Counted from the stretch's first letter, positions 1 to 5,918 are shown. The stretch is DNA of 7,435 bases from an uncultured Acidobacteriota bacterium (GCA_937952345.1 CALFYN010000845.1:1-7435), one strand, 5' to 3'. The notes: generated from the sequence alone by a model not told the origin. Translations and numbers: made by a program.

Positions 1-745
1 TGAAGAGGATGTTCGTCGTATCGACGGGCGTGAACTCCTGATGCGGATGCTTGCGCCCGCCCTGCGGCGGCACATTGGCGACCGTGCCTTCGAGGATCTT
101 CAGCAGCGCCTGCTGCACGCCCTCGCCCGAGACATCGCGCGTGATGGACGGGTTCTCATCCTTGCGGCCGATCTTGTCGATCTCGTCTATATAAATGATG
201 CCCTGCTGCGCGCGCTGCACGTCCCAATCGGCGTTCTGTAGCAGGCGGAGGATGATGTTCTCGACATCTTCGCCGACATAGCCGGCTTCGGTGAGCGTGG
301 TGGCGTCGACAATGGCGAAAGGTACATCGAGGATCTTGGCGAGGGTCTGGGCAAGCAGTGTTTTGCCCGTCCCCGTCGGCCCGATGAGTACGATGTTCGA
401 CTTGGCCAACTCGACTTCAGAGGAACGCTGCTTGTTCATCTGAATGCGCTTGTAATGGTTGTATACCGCTACGGCAAGCTTCTTCTTCGTGGCTTCCTGC
501 CCGACCACATACTGATCGAGATACTCCTTCAGTTCAAGCGGCTTGGGGAGTTTGTGAGGCGCGCCATGCGAGTGATCCTGACGGTCGTCTTCGAGGATGG
601 AGTTGCATACGGCGATGCACTCATCGCAAATGTAAGCGCGCGGATAATCGCTAGGAGAGGAGATCAGCTTTCCGACTACATCCTGACTTTTGTGGCAAAA
701 CGAACATCGAAGCGTATCGTCAGAAGTAGTACGTTTCACTGGCAT
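1..745 (-). CDS. clpX: ClpX, ATPase/unfoldase subunit of Clp protease (3' end beyond window)
   Basis: ClpX is a hexameric AAA+ unfoldase that recognises tagged substrates and threads them into ClpP. The first 248 codons are present. An N-terminal zinc-binding domain has Cys14, Cys17, Cys40 and Cys43. The AAA+ module shows Walker A GPTGTGKT at 122-129, pore-1 loop GYVG at 155-158, Walker B IIYIDEID at 183-190 and the substrate-gripping RKH loop at 231-233. The reading frame leaves the window right after NILF; the sensor-2 region and C-terminal domain are missing only because of the window edge. The start ATG (743-745) follows GGGAG at short spacing, and the nearest upstream ATG is out of frame. 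The spacing Cys17-Cys40 is about four residues longer than I recall for E. coli ClpX. No clpP precedes it: the upstream neighbour is a divergent oxidoreductase, and the gene has its own promoter. Identification is essentially certain. Confidence 0.98.
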   Translation of the reverse strand, partial: MPVKRTTSDDTLRCSFCHKSQDVVGKLISSPSDYPRAYICDECIAVCNSILEDDRQDHSHGAPHKLPKPLELKEYLDQYVVGQEATKKKLAVAVYNHYKRIQMNKQRSSEVELAKSNIVLIGPTGTGKTLLAQTLAKILDVPFAIVDATTLTEAGYVGEDVENIILRLLQNADWDVQRAQQGIIYIDEIDKIGRKDENPSITRDVSGEGVQQALLKILEGTVANVPPQGGRKHPHQEFTPVDTTNILF

Positions 746-795
746 GACTCCCACGGGCGCACAGGCCCAACCCGGTTCTGCATCTCTACGCTCTC

Positions 796-824
796 ATTAT
801 CGCCTTGAAATAGCCGCTTGGCAA
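796..824 (-). promoter_or_regulatory. Predicted sigma-70 promoter of clpX
   Basis: Read on the minus strand, TTGCCA (819-824, five of six matches to TTGACA) is followed by a 17-bp spacer and GATAAT (796-801, five of six matches to TATAAT). Transcription would begin near 789, giving a leader of about 44 nt before the clpX ATG. Spacing and both hexamers are near ideal, so this is the best-supported housekeeping-type promoter in the window. It is predicted from sequence only. Confidence 0.7.
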
Positions 825-843
825 TGAGTGATCTCGGCGCAGG

Positions 844-859
844 TTCGATTACAATCGAA
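844..859. promoter_or_regulatory. Perfect inverted repeat, candidate operator of the aldo/keto reductase gene
   Basis: TTCGATT-AC-AATCGAA is a perfect 7-bp inverted repeat with a 2-bp centre, ending one base before the GAAGGAG ribosome binding site (861-867) of the gene at 873. The embedded TACAAT (850-855) resembles a -10 element but lacks a good -35 partner. Size and symmetry fit a dimeric repressor site; as RNA the 2-nt loop would make it a poor hairpin. The regulator is not identifiable here. Confidence 0.5.
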
Positions 860-872
860 AGAAGGAGCTTTC

Positions 873-1832
873 ATGTCCCTTTCCCGCAGACAATTCCTGG
901 AAACCGCCGCAGTGAGTCCGATGGCGCTGGGCGCGGCCGTAGACGCGAAGACCGGAATGCCGACACGCATTCTGGGGAAGACCGGGGCTCGGGTTTCCGC
1001 CGTAGCCTTCGGGTGCGGCAGCCGCTTCCTTATGTATAAGGAAGAAGACAAGGCATTGGAGGCGCTGAACAAAGCCCTCGACCTCGGGATCACCTATATC
1101 GACACGGCGTTCAGCTACGGCAACGGACGCAGCGAGGAACGCGTGGGCAAGGTGATGCAGACGCGGCGCAAAGAGGTGTGGCTGGCGACGAAGGTGCAGG
1201 ATCGCAGCTATGACGGCGCGATGCGCATCATCGAAGGCAGCCTCAAGCGGCTGCAGACGGATCAGGTGGACCTGCTGCATATTCATGCATTGGGCGATGC
1301 CGCCGATCTGGCCAAAGCGGAAGAAGGCGCACTGAAGGCGCTGTACAAAGCGCGCGATACGAAGATGGCGCGGTTCATCGGCGTGACGTGCCACTCCGAT
1401 CCGGTGGTGCTGAAAACGGCGCTCGAACGGCATGACTTCGATTGCACGCAGATGGCGCTGAACGCGGCGCGCGTCGGGATGCGCAACGGCAAGGGCGGCA
1501 TGGAGATCAACGATGCGCTGAAGGACAGCTTCGAGCTGATCGCCCTGCCGGTGGCCCATAAGAAGAAGATGGGCGTGACGGCAATGAAGATCTTCGGGCA
1601 GGAAGGGCTGGTAGGCAAGGCTTCGGTGGAGAAGCTGATCCGCTACTCGCTGACACTGCCGGTGGCAACCGCGGTGTTGGGGATGCCGAAGCTCGAGTTC
1701 CTGGAAGAGAATGTTCAGGTGGCGAAGGCCTTCAAACCGCTGTCGAAGAAGGAGATGCAGTCGCTGGCTGGAGATTTGAAGCTGGCCAAGCTGGAGTTGG
1801 ATCGGTTCTTCGCCGATCACGTCGACGCCTAA
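873..1832 (+). CDS. Aldo/keto reductase family oxidoreductase with twin-arginine-type N-terminus
   Basis: A 319-residue NAD(P)H-dependent oxidoreductase of the aldo/keto reductase (AKR) superfamily, whose members reduce carbonyls to alcohols in a TIM barrel. The AKR catalytic tetrad is visible: Asp77 and Tyr82 in DTAFSY, Lys107 in ATKV and His138 in LLHIHA. The N-terminus reads SRRQFLE followed by a small-residue stretch to about residue 25, matching the S-R-R-x-F-L Tat consensus, so export as a folded protein is possible; the hydrophobic part is weak, with Glu10 and Pro16 in it. The start at 873 is chosen because GAAGGAG (861-867) sits five bases upstream and the Tat motif follows at once; an in-frame GTG at 828 has no such site. 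No 4Fe-4S cysteine cluster is seen at the C-terminus, unlike some relatives. Substrate unknown. It stands alone, divergent from clpX and convergent with the gene ending at 1938. Confidence 0.9.
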   Translation: MSLSRRQFLETAAVSPMALGAAVDAKTGMPTRILGKTGARVSAVAFGCGSRFLMYKEEDKALEALNKALDLGITYIDTAFSYGNGRSEERVGKVMQTRRKEVWLATKVQDRSYDGAMRIIEGSLKRLQTDQVDLLHIHALGDAADLAKAEEGALKALYKARDTKMARFIGVTCHSDPVVLKTALERHDFDCTQMALNAARVGMRNGKGGMEINDALKDSFELIALPVAHKKKMGVTAMKIFGQEGLVGKASVEKLIRYSLTLPVATAVLGMPKLEFLEENVQVAKAFKPLSKKEMQSLAGDLKLAKLELDRFFADHVDA

Positions 1833-1847
1833 GGGCAGGCTCCGGGC

Positions 1848-1880
1848 AAAAAAATGCCGGGCGCTGGTCGGGCGCCCGGC
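1848..1880 (-). terminator. Rho-independent terminator for the leftward block
   Basis: A perfect 9-bp GC-rich stem, GCCGGGCGC (1856-1864) with GCGCCCGGC (1872-1880), encloses a 7-nt loop. On the minus strand it is followed by one A and seven Ts (1854-1848), a classical intrinsic terminator. It lies about 58 bases past the TAG of the molybdopterin-binding gene (1938). Read rightward the same stem lacks a U tract, so termination of the aldo/keto reductase transcript here would be weaker. Confidence 0.85.
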
Positions 1881-1890
1881 TGAGGAGCAC

Positions 1891-1921
1891 CCACAAGCCG
1901 CTCGGAGGTAACGGCTTGTGG
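1891..1921. repeat. Second strong hairpin in the convergent intergenic region
   Basis: CCACAAGCCG (1891-1900) pairs perfectly with CGGCTTGTGG (1912-1921) around an 11-nt loop. Neither side has a T tract. It lies between the stop codon at 1938 and the terminator at 1848-1880 for leftward transcripts, and about 58 bases after the aldo/keto reductase stop for rightward ones. It could be a 3'-end stabilising stem, a Rho-assisted stop, or both; the sequence does not decide. Confidence 0.6.
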
Positions 1922-1937
1922 TAGTGGAGGAGAACGA

Positions 1938-2909
1938 CTAGGCCAACAGGCCACCGTGTCCTAAACAGGCAATCTCCCAGCCTGAAACCCGATAACGGGC
2001 GAGCACAGGCGGCAACACCATATCCACTACATTCGGTTTCGCCGAACGGAAGCATCCCGGTGCCGAAATGATCGGGACGTCCTCCTTATATCCTAGCAGA
2101 AACAGGTTGCCGGGCTCCACTGGGGCGAGAAAGCGCTCCAGGTGGCAGCCGATTTTGGCCATGGCGCGGCCGATGGTATCTTCGGGGCCGGCCGGGGCAG
2201 TCGTGGAAGCGATCAGAATTCCGGTTGGTTTGGCGCGGAGCAAGTGGAGGAGGGAGCGGGAGACGTTACCCTCGTCCTCGACGGTGGATAGTGCAAAGGC
2301 GGGATGGATGCCGAATCGCTCCAGGCGCTGGCGCATGATGCTGTCAAAGAGCTGTTTGGCGCGGTCGGCGCTGACGGGGTCACTGTAGAGAACCGCAACG
2401 GAAGGTTCTCGAATGGGCCGGGCCTGCAGAATGGGGCCACGTTCCTTCAAGATGGAGATGACGGCCTCGAGTTGGGCGTTGGCGATGGCGAAAGGAGCAC
2501 TCTTGACGGTGCAGATCCTTTGGCCGGCCTTGGCGTAGCTGAAGTTGGCCAGCGTGCTGATGACGATGCTTGCCGTACAGTTGATCTGCTTGAGCAATTC
2601 GTCGTCGACGAGCACGCAGCAATCCTGAGTGGCGAACAGATTCGCGCGGCCACCGGCGGCGAGGCGGATTTCGAGACTTCCGCAACCCAACTCACCGGCG
2701 ACCATGGTGACGGCGCTGTCTTCGGAGACTTCGCCATCCTCCAATTCGGTCACCCACACATGTTCCATACCCTCATTGCTGAGCAATCGGACATCTTCTT
2801 CGCTGAGGACATGACCCTTGGCCAAAAGCTTCTTACCGCCCGGGCGAAAGATCGTGCAGCACAAGATACGTCCCATCGACTCCCTGACGTCAACGGTCTG
2901 TGCCTTCAT
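1938..2909 (-). CDS. Molybdopterin-binding domain protein (MoeA/MogA-like fold)
   Basis: This 323-residue protein resembles the molybdopterin-binding half of proteins that occur alone or fused to MobA-like nucleotidyltransferases, often near xanthine- or CO-dehydrogenase-type molybdoenzymes (family knowledge). The N-terminal part (about 5-165) carries the typical opening FRPGGKKLLAKGHVLSEEDV and GRANLFA at 87-93. The C-terminal half (about 168-305) is the MoCF-type binding domain, with ASTTAPAGPEDTIGRA at 234-249 in place of the MoeA/MogA TGG..G..D loop, PVEPGNLFLLGY at 263-274 and SAPGCFRSAKPN at 282-293. The tail ACLGHGGLL is also typical. Likely role: handling or insertion of molybdenum cofactor, not proven. 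The start ATG has AAGGGGAG (2919-2926) nine bases upstream. It follows the GNAT gene by 124 bases, with no terminator seen between, and ends at the terminator at 1848-1880. No molybdoenzyme lies in the window. Confidence 0.8.
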   Translation of the reverse strand: MKAQTVDVRESMGRILCCTIFRPGGKKLLAKGHVLSEEDVRLLSNEGMEHVWVTELEDGEVSEDSAVTMVAGELGCGSLEIRLAAGGRANLFATQDCCVLVDDELLKQINCTASIVISTLANFSYAKAGQRICTVKSAPFAIANAQLEAVISILKERGPILQARPIREPSVAVLYSDPVSADRAKQLFDSIMRQRLERFGIHPAFALSTVEDEGNVSRSLLHLLRAKPTGILIASTTAPAGPEDTIGRAMAKIGCHLERFLAPVEPGNLFLLGYKEDVPIISAPGCFRSAKPNVVDMVLPPVLARYRVSGWEIACLGHGGLLA

Positions 2910-3033
2910 GAATCCTGACTCCCCTTGCAGGAACCACTCCCATCGAGAGGCCCTGTGATATTAATACACTAACTTTAGTTGTTTGGGAGAGAGATTTTTC
3001 TCACTTCGAGGCAAATTTTTTCGAAACAGGGGT

Positions 3034-3573
3034 TCAATGCTTCAAAACGGGGAGCGGAACGAGTTCCGAGACGGCAGCGGCGGCCGTGAGATCGAAGGCG
3101 GGATCGAGGGCTTTGAGCATGGCGATCTCATCGCAGGCTTGGAACTTGGGACACTTAAGGCAATCTTTCCAAGCCTTTAGGGGCAGTTCACCGCGATCGA
3201 CCTCGCGGTAGCCCATCTTGCGGAAGAAGCCGGGGACATAGGTGAACGCAAAGATTGCACGAATATCGAAACTCGCGGCTTCCTGTTCGAGAGCAGCCAT
3301 GATGTAGGCTCCGGCGCCGTGCTTTTGATGCGCGGGATCGACGGCGAGCGAGCGCACCTCGGCGGCTTGCGTGGTGTAGATGTGCAATGCGCCGCAGGCG
3401 ATGATCGAAGAATCGAGCGTGATGAGGGTGAAATCACGAATGTTCTCGGCCATTTCGAGCTCCGTGCGCGGGAGCATGATGCCGCGGGCAGCGAAGCCGT
3501 TAATAAGACGCAAAAGTTGAGGTATGTCGGATAATTTAGCCTTCCTGTGTAGGAATTCGAGAGATTTTTCCAT
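3034..3573 (-). CDS. argA: Short GNAT-type N-acetylglutamate synthase
   Basis: Predicted to acetylate L-glutamate with acetyl-CoA, the entry step to arginine. The protein is 179 residues, a single GNAT domain like the short ArgA enzymes (e.g. Mycobacterium Rv2747) rather than the amino-acid-kinase/GNAT fusion of E. coli. Visible signatures are CGALH (60-64), the acetyl-CoA pyrophosphate loop region VDPAHQKHGAG (78-88, Q-x-x-G-x-G) and FFRKMGYREVDRGELPLKAWKDC (116-138). Near the end, Cys138, Cys141 and Cys147 form a C-x2-C-x5-C pattern that I recall in related deltaproteobacterial and acidobacterial enzymes; its role is unknown to me. The start ATG shares its A with the argB stop (TAATG), so the two are translationally coupled. 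Position directly behind argC-argB strongly favours NAGS activity over another acetyltransferase, but the substrate is inferred. Confidence 0.85.
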   Translation of the reverse strand: MEKSLEFLHRKAKLSDIPQLLRLINGFAARGIMLPRTELEMAENIRDFTLITLDSSIIACGALHIYTTQAAEVRSLAVDPAHQKHGAGAYIMAALEQEAASFDIRAIFAFTYVPGFFRKMGYREVDRGELPLKAWKDCLKCPKFQACDEIAMLKALDPAFDLTAAAAVSELVPLPVLKH

Positions 3574-4349
3574 TACTTCGGCGGCTCCAGTACCAGCCGG
3601 GTTCCGATGGGTTCACCATGGAGGAGAGAAGCAACGATGCCGGGACGGGCGCCGGGAACGATGACGACTTCGCCGACGCCGTTGGCGAGACCATCGCAAG
3701 CGGCATTGAGCTTGGCCTGCATGCCTCCGGTGGCAATGCCATCGGCGATGAGTTGGCGGCAATCGGAGGGGGTCAGTACGGGGATCAAGCCGTTCGGGCC
3801 TTTGACGCCATCGACGTCGGTAAGGAAGAAGAGGCGATCGGCGGCGAAGCCAGAGGCACAGGCGACGGCCATCTGGTCGGCATTCACGTTATAGATATTG
3901 CCTTGCTCGTCGCCGGCGACGCAGGCGACCACGGGAAGGAAGGCATTGGAGGACAGGAGATTGAGGAGATCTCCATTGGATTGCACGACCTGGCCGACGG
4001 CGCCGAGGTCTTCGCGCAATTGGCGTGCGATGGCGATGTTGGCGTCGATGCCGGTGAGTCCGACGGCGCGTGCGCCAGCCTTTACGAAGGAGGCGACGAG
4101 TTCATGGTTAACGGTGCCGGCGAAGACTTTGAGGACGGCATCCACCACCTCTGGGGTAGTGACACGGAGTCCGTCAACGAAGCGGCTTTCGACGCCGCGC
4201 TCGGTGAGGAATCGGGTCATTTGTTTGCCGCCACCGTGGACAATGACCGTTTGGTTGGACCTGGCGACCGCGGCGAGTTCGGCGGTCAGGCGATCGCGGC
4301 TGGATGGAGAATCGAGGAGAGTGCCGCCGAGTTTGACGAGGATTTTCAC
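3573..4349 (-). CDS. argB: Acetylglutamate kinase
   Basis: Phosphorylates N-acetylglutamate, the second step of arginine biosynthesis. The 258 residues show the full amino-acid-kinase set: KLGG at 6-9, HGGGKQ at 38-43, GLRVT at 60-64 with substrate-binding Arg62, NVNADQ at 154-159, LTDVDGV at 176-182 and GGMQAK at 208-213 with Lys213. The length matches the short E. coli-type enzyme and there is no N-terminal helix extension of the kind found in arginine-inhibited hexameric kinases, so feedback control at this enzyme is less likely (inference from length). The start is GTG at 4347-4349, overlapping the argC TGA as GTGA, with GGAGG (4357-4361) seven bases upstream inside argC. The stop overlaps the GNAT start. 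Both overlaps point to one coupled polycistronic unit. Confidence 0.97.
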   Translation of the reverse strand: MKILVKLGGTLLDSPSSRDRLTAELAAVARSNQTVIVHGGGKQMTRFLTERGVESRFVDGLRVTTPEVVDAVLKVFAGTVNHELVASFVKAGARAVGLTGIDANIAIARQLREDLGAVGQVVQSNGDLLNLLSSNAFLPVVACVAGDEQGNIYNVNADQMAVACASGFAADRLFFLTDVDGVKGPNGLIPVLTPSDCRQLIADGIATGGMQAKLNAACDGLANGVGEVVIVPGARPGIVASLLHGEPIGTRLVLEPPK

Positions 4350-5353
4350 AGAAGGCCCTCCGTTTCGGGGAGACCGAGGAGGAGGTTCATATTTTGCACG
4401 GCTTGGCCCGCTGCACCTTTTCCGAGATTATCGATAGTGCTTACAATCACAGTTCGGTGGGAAATGGGATCCCATTTCAGGCCAATATCGCAGAAGTTGG
4501 TGTGCTGGACGGCGTGGAGATCGGGGACATGGCCTGCGGGGTAGATACGGACGAAGGGGCTATCCTTATAGAAGCGTTGATAGATATCGATCAGGTCATG
4601 AGCGGCTTGGACATTCACCGTGCGAAGGTAGATGGTTTCGAGGATACCGCGGTGCAGCGGGAGCAAATGCGCAGTGAAACTGAATTCTGACTCATTGAGT
4701 TCAGTATTCATCAAAACTTCGGGAACATGGCGGTGATCGAGAATCGAATAGGCAGAAAAGTTCTCGGTAACTTCGCAAAAGCTGGTTTTGAGGCTTGGCT
4801 TGCGGCCGGCGCCGCTGACTCCGGATTTGGCATCGCAGACGATACCGGCGGCGCGGTCAATGACTCCGGCGGCGGCCAGCGGGCGCAGTGCAAGATTTGC
4901 AGCCGTGGGATAACAGCCGGGATTGGAGATGAGCCGCGCGCCAGGGACGAGATGGCGGTAGAACTCGGGGAGTCCGTAGACGGCTTCGTGGAGCAAGGCT
5001 TCCTGGGTGTGGTCTTCCTTGTACCAGCGCTTGTAGTTGTCGATGGTGCGGAGGCGGAACGCGCCGCTGAGGTCGACGACCTTGGCGCCAGCATCGAGGA
5101 GCCAGGGGGTGAGCTCCATGGAGACTTCGGGAGGAGTGGCGAGGAAGACGACATCGAGCTTTTCGGCAGCGACGGCTTCCTGGGTGCACGGAATGCGCGG
5201 TGGGGATTGATAGCCGATGGGGCGATGGCGGTCGTGCGAATCGGCACGATGTTCGAGGAGGACGGGGTCCACCGCGGCATGGCGGGAGAGGATGGTGAGC
5301 AGCTCATGGCCGCTGTAGCCGCGGAAACCGACGATACCGGCACGGAAAGACAT
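4346..5353 (-). CDS. argC: N-acetyl-gamma-glutamyl-phosphate reductase
   Basis: NADPH-dependent reduction of N-acetylglutamyl phosphate to the semialdehyde, the third step of arginine synthesis. The 335 residues fit the family. The Rossmann start is GIVGFRGYSGHEL (6-18), FLATPPEVS spans 70-78, the catalytic cysteine is Cys147 in SNPGCYPT (143-150), followed by a SGVSGAGRKPS segment, a DHRHVPE segment and the family's HLLPLHRGI active-site motif. The start ATG gives the expected N-terminus and no in-frame start lies just upstream. The ribosome binding site is odd: the only purine-rich match, AAGGA (5370-5374), is 16 bases away, and a four-codon ATG...TAG reading frame lies in between. It is first of the coupled argC-argB-GNAT unit and sits directly behind a predicted promoter with ARG-box-like sequences. 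Confidence 0.97.
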   Translation of the reverse strand: MSFRAGIVGFRGYSGHELLTILSRHAAVDPVLLEHRADSHDRHRPIGYQSPPRIPCTQEAVAAEKLDVVFLATPPEVSMELTPWLLDAGAKVVDLSGAFRLRTIDNYKRWYKEDHTQEALLHEAVYGLPEFYRHLVPGARLISNPGCYPTAANLALRPLAAAGVIDRAAGIVCDAKSGVSGAGRKPSLKTSFCEVTENFSAYSILDHRHVPEVLMNTELNESEFSFTAHLLPLHRGILETIYLRTVNVQAAHDLIDIYQRFYKDSPFVRIYPAGHVPDLHAVQHTNFCDIGLKWDPISHRTVIVSTIDNLGKGAAGQAVQNMNLLLGLPETEGLL

Positions 5354-5355
5354 AG

Positions 5356-5389
5356 TGACTAAATATTCATCCTTATGAATAATTATACC
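5356..5389. promoter_or_regulatory. Two tandem ARG-box-like operator sites before argC
   Basis: On the + strand, TGACT-AAAT-ATTCA (5356-5369) matches the TGAAT-wwww-ATTCA core of the E. coli ArgR box at nine of ten conserved bases, and TGAAT-AATT-ATACC (5376-5389) at eight of ten. Both spacers are all A/T. The boxes repeat at 20 bp, close to the roughly 20-21 bp period of paired ArgR sites, and they overlap the predicted -10 element and transcription start of argC. The same bases also contain ATTCAT-CCTT-ATGAAT (5365-5380), a perfect inverted repeat. ArgR binding is predicted, not shown. Confidence 0.55.
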
Positions 5390-5390
5390 A
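5382..5390 (-). promoter_or_regulatory. Extended -10 promoter element for argCB-GNAT
   Basis: The minus strand reads TGGTATAAT here, a perfect TATAAT with the TGn extension. The region 17 bp upstream (CTGTCG) is a poor -35, as expected for an extended -10 promoter. It begins just one base past the stop codon of the preceding gene (TGA at 5391-5393). Transcription would start near 5374-5376, leaving a leader of only about 21-23 nt. Confidence 0.6.
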
Positions 5391-5855
5391 TCAGCGCTGT
5401 TCGGCGACAGAGCGCTCGGCGAGTTCGCCGATGAGGGGGAGTTTGAAGGACTGGCTTTGGGAGACCTTGATGAGCATCCAGATCCAGGCGATGAAGATGG
5501 CGGTTTTGGCGGTAGCTACGATGGGGAAGAAATTGATGGGGAAGCCGAAGGAGCGGAAGAAGGGTTTGAGGACCCAATCGGTGATGAGCCATGCGACGAA
5601 GAGGTAGAGGCCCTGGAAGGCATGAAAGCGGGTGTTCTGATCGGAGTGGAACTTGGAAGACGCGAGGACGAAGATGGAGGGAATCCAGCCGACGATGGGG
5701 ATGTAGCAGAGCAAGGATGCGGTGCGGGCGTCGACTTTGCCGAGGAAGTCGGATTGCGGGGGCGGAGCACCGGCAGGCGTCTGGGCTGCGCCACAGGCAG
5801 CGCAGAACTGATCGCGCTCGCCGATGGAGACACCGCATTGTGTGCAGAACGGCAT
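5391..5855 (-). CDS. Zinc-ribbon membrane protein, DUF4870/Tic20-like
   Basis: A 154-residue protein of unknown function. An N-terminal zinc ribbon has Cys4, Cys7, Cys18 and Cys21 (CTQCG then FCAACG), followed by a short Ala/Pro/Gly linker (about 22-35). The rest is hydrophobic, with likely membrane segments at about 45-66, 81-100 and 110-130. The first, with CYIPIVGWIP, and the RFHAFQGLYLF segment (77-87) resemble small DUF4870/Tic20-type membrane proteins that are often paired with a zinc ribbon in bacteria. CAGGAG (5868-5873) lies twelve bases before the start, a rather long spacing. It follows the 71-residue gene by 63 bases and ends just before the argC promoter. Nothing ties it to arginine metabolism. 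Topology is read by eye. Confidence 0.8.
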   Translation of the reverse strand: MPFCTQCGVSIGERDQFCAACGAAQTPAGAPPPQSDFLGKVDARTASLLCYIPIVGWIPSIFVLASSKFHSDQNTRFHAFQGLYLFVAWLITDWVLKPFFRSFGFPINFFPIVATAKTAIFIAWIWMLIKVSQSQSFKLPLIGELAERSVAEQR

Positions 5856-5918
5856 ACCGGATTATCACTCCTGTAAAGGGATACGTTACACGAAGCGGAG
5901 GCGTTCCGCCAGAGTGGG

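Noticed and set aside
455..808. Rightward open frame opposite the N-terminal part of clpX
   Set aside because: It is antisense to the ClpX zinc finger and AAA+ start, which are unmistakable.
828..872. Upstream GTG start adding 15 residues to the aldo/keto reductase
   Set aside because: No ribosome binding site before it; it would bury the twin-arginine motif and read through the palindrome and the GAAGGAG site.
849..1820. Leftward 323-codon open frame opposite the aldo/keto reductase
   Set aside because: His/Gln/Leu/Arg-rich shadow of the real gene, no family resemblance, while the other strand has a full catalytic tetrad and a good ribosome binding site.
2304..2918. Rightward 204-codon open frame opposite the molybdopterin-binding gene
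   Set aside because: Antisense to a protein with recognisable domain motifs; no start signal and no family features.
2957..3030. A/T-rich spacer as a promoter or terminator between the GNAT and molybdopterin-binding genes
   Set aside because: TATTAA-like matches lack a partnered -35 and the only stems (such as GAGA-AAAA-TCTC) are too short to call.
3618..4544. Rightward 308-codon open frame opposite argB and the end of argC
   Set aside because: Its product is an acidic Gly/Asp/Glu-rich string without recognisable motifs and lies exactly opposite genes with complete catalytic motifs; G-rich wobble positions on this strand keep such antisense frames open.
4727..5362. Rightward open frame opposite argC
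   Set aside because: Acidic low-information product on the antisense strand of a clearly conserved enzyme; no ribosome binding site of note.
5895..5909. Small hairpin GCGGA...TCCGC between the small gene and the zinc-ribbon gene as a terminator
   Set aside because: Only five base pairs and no T tract in either direction; it does not separate the transcripts convincingly.
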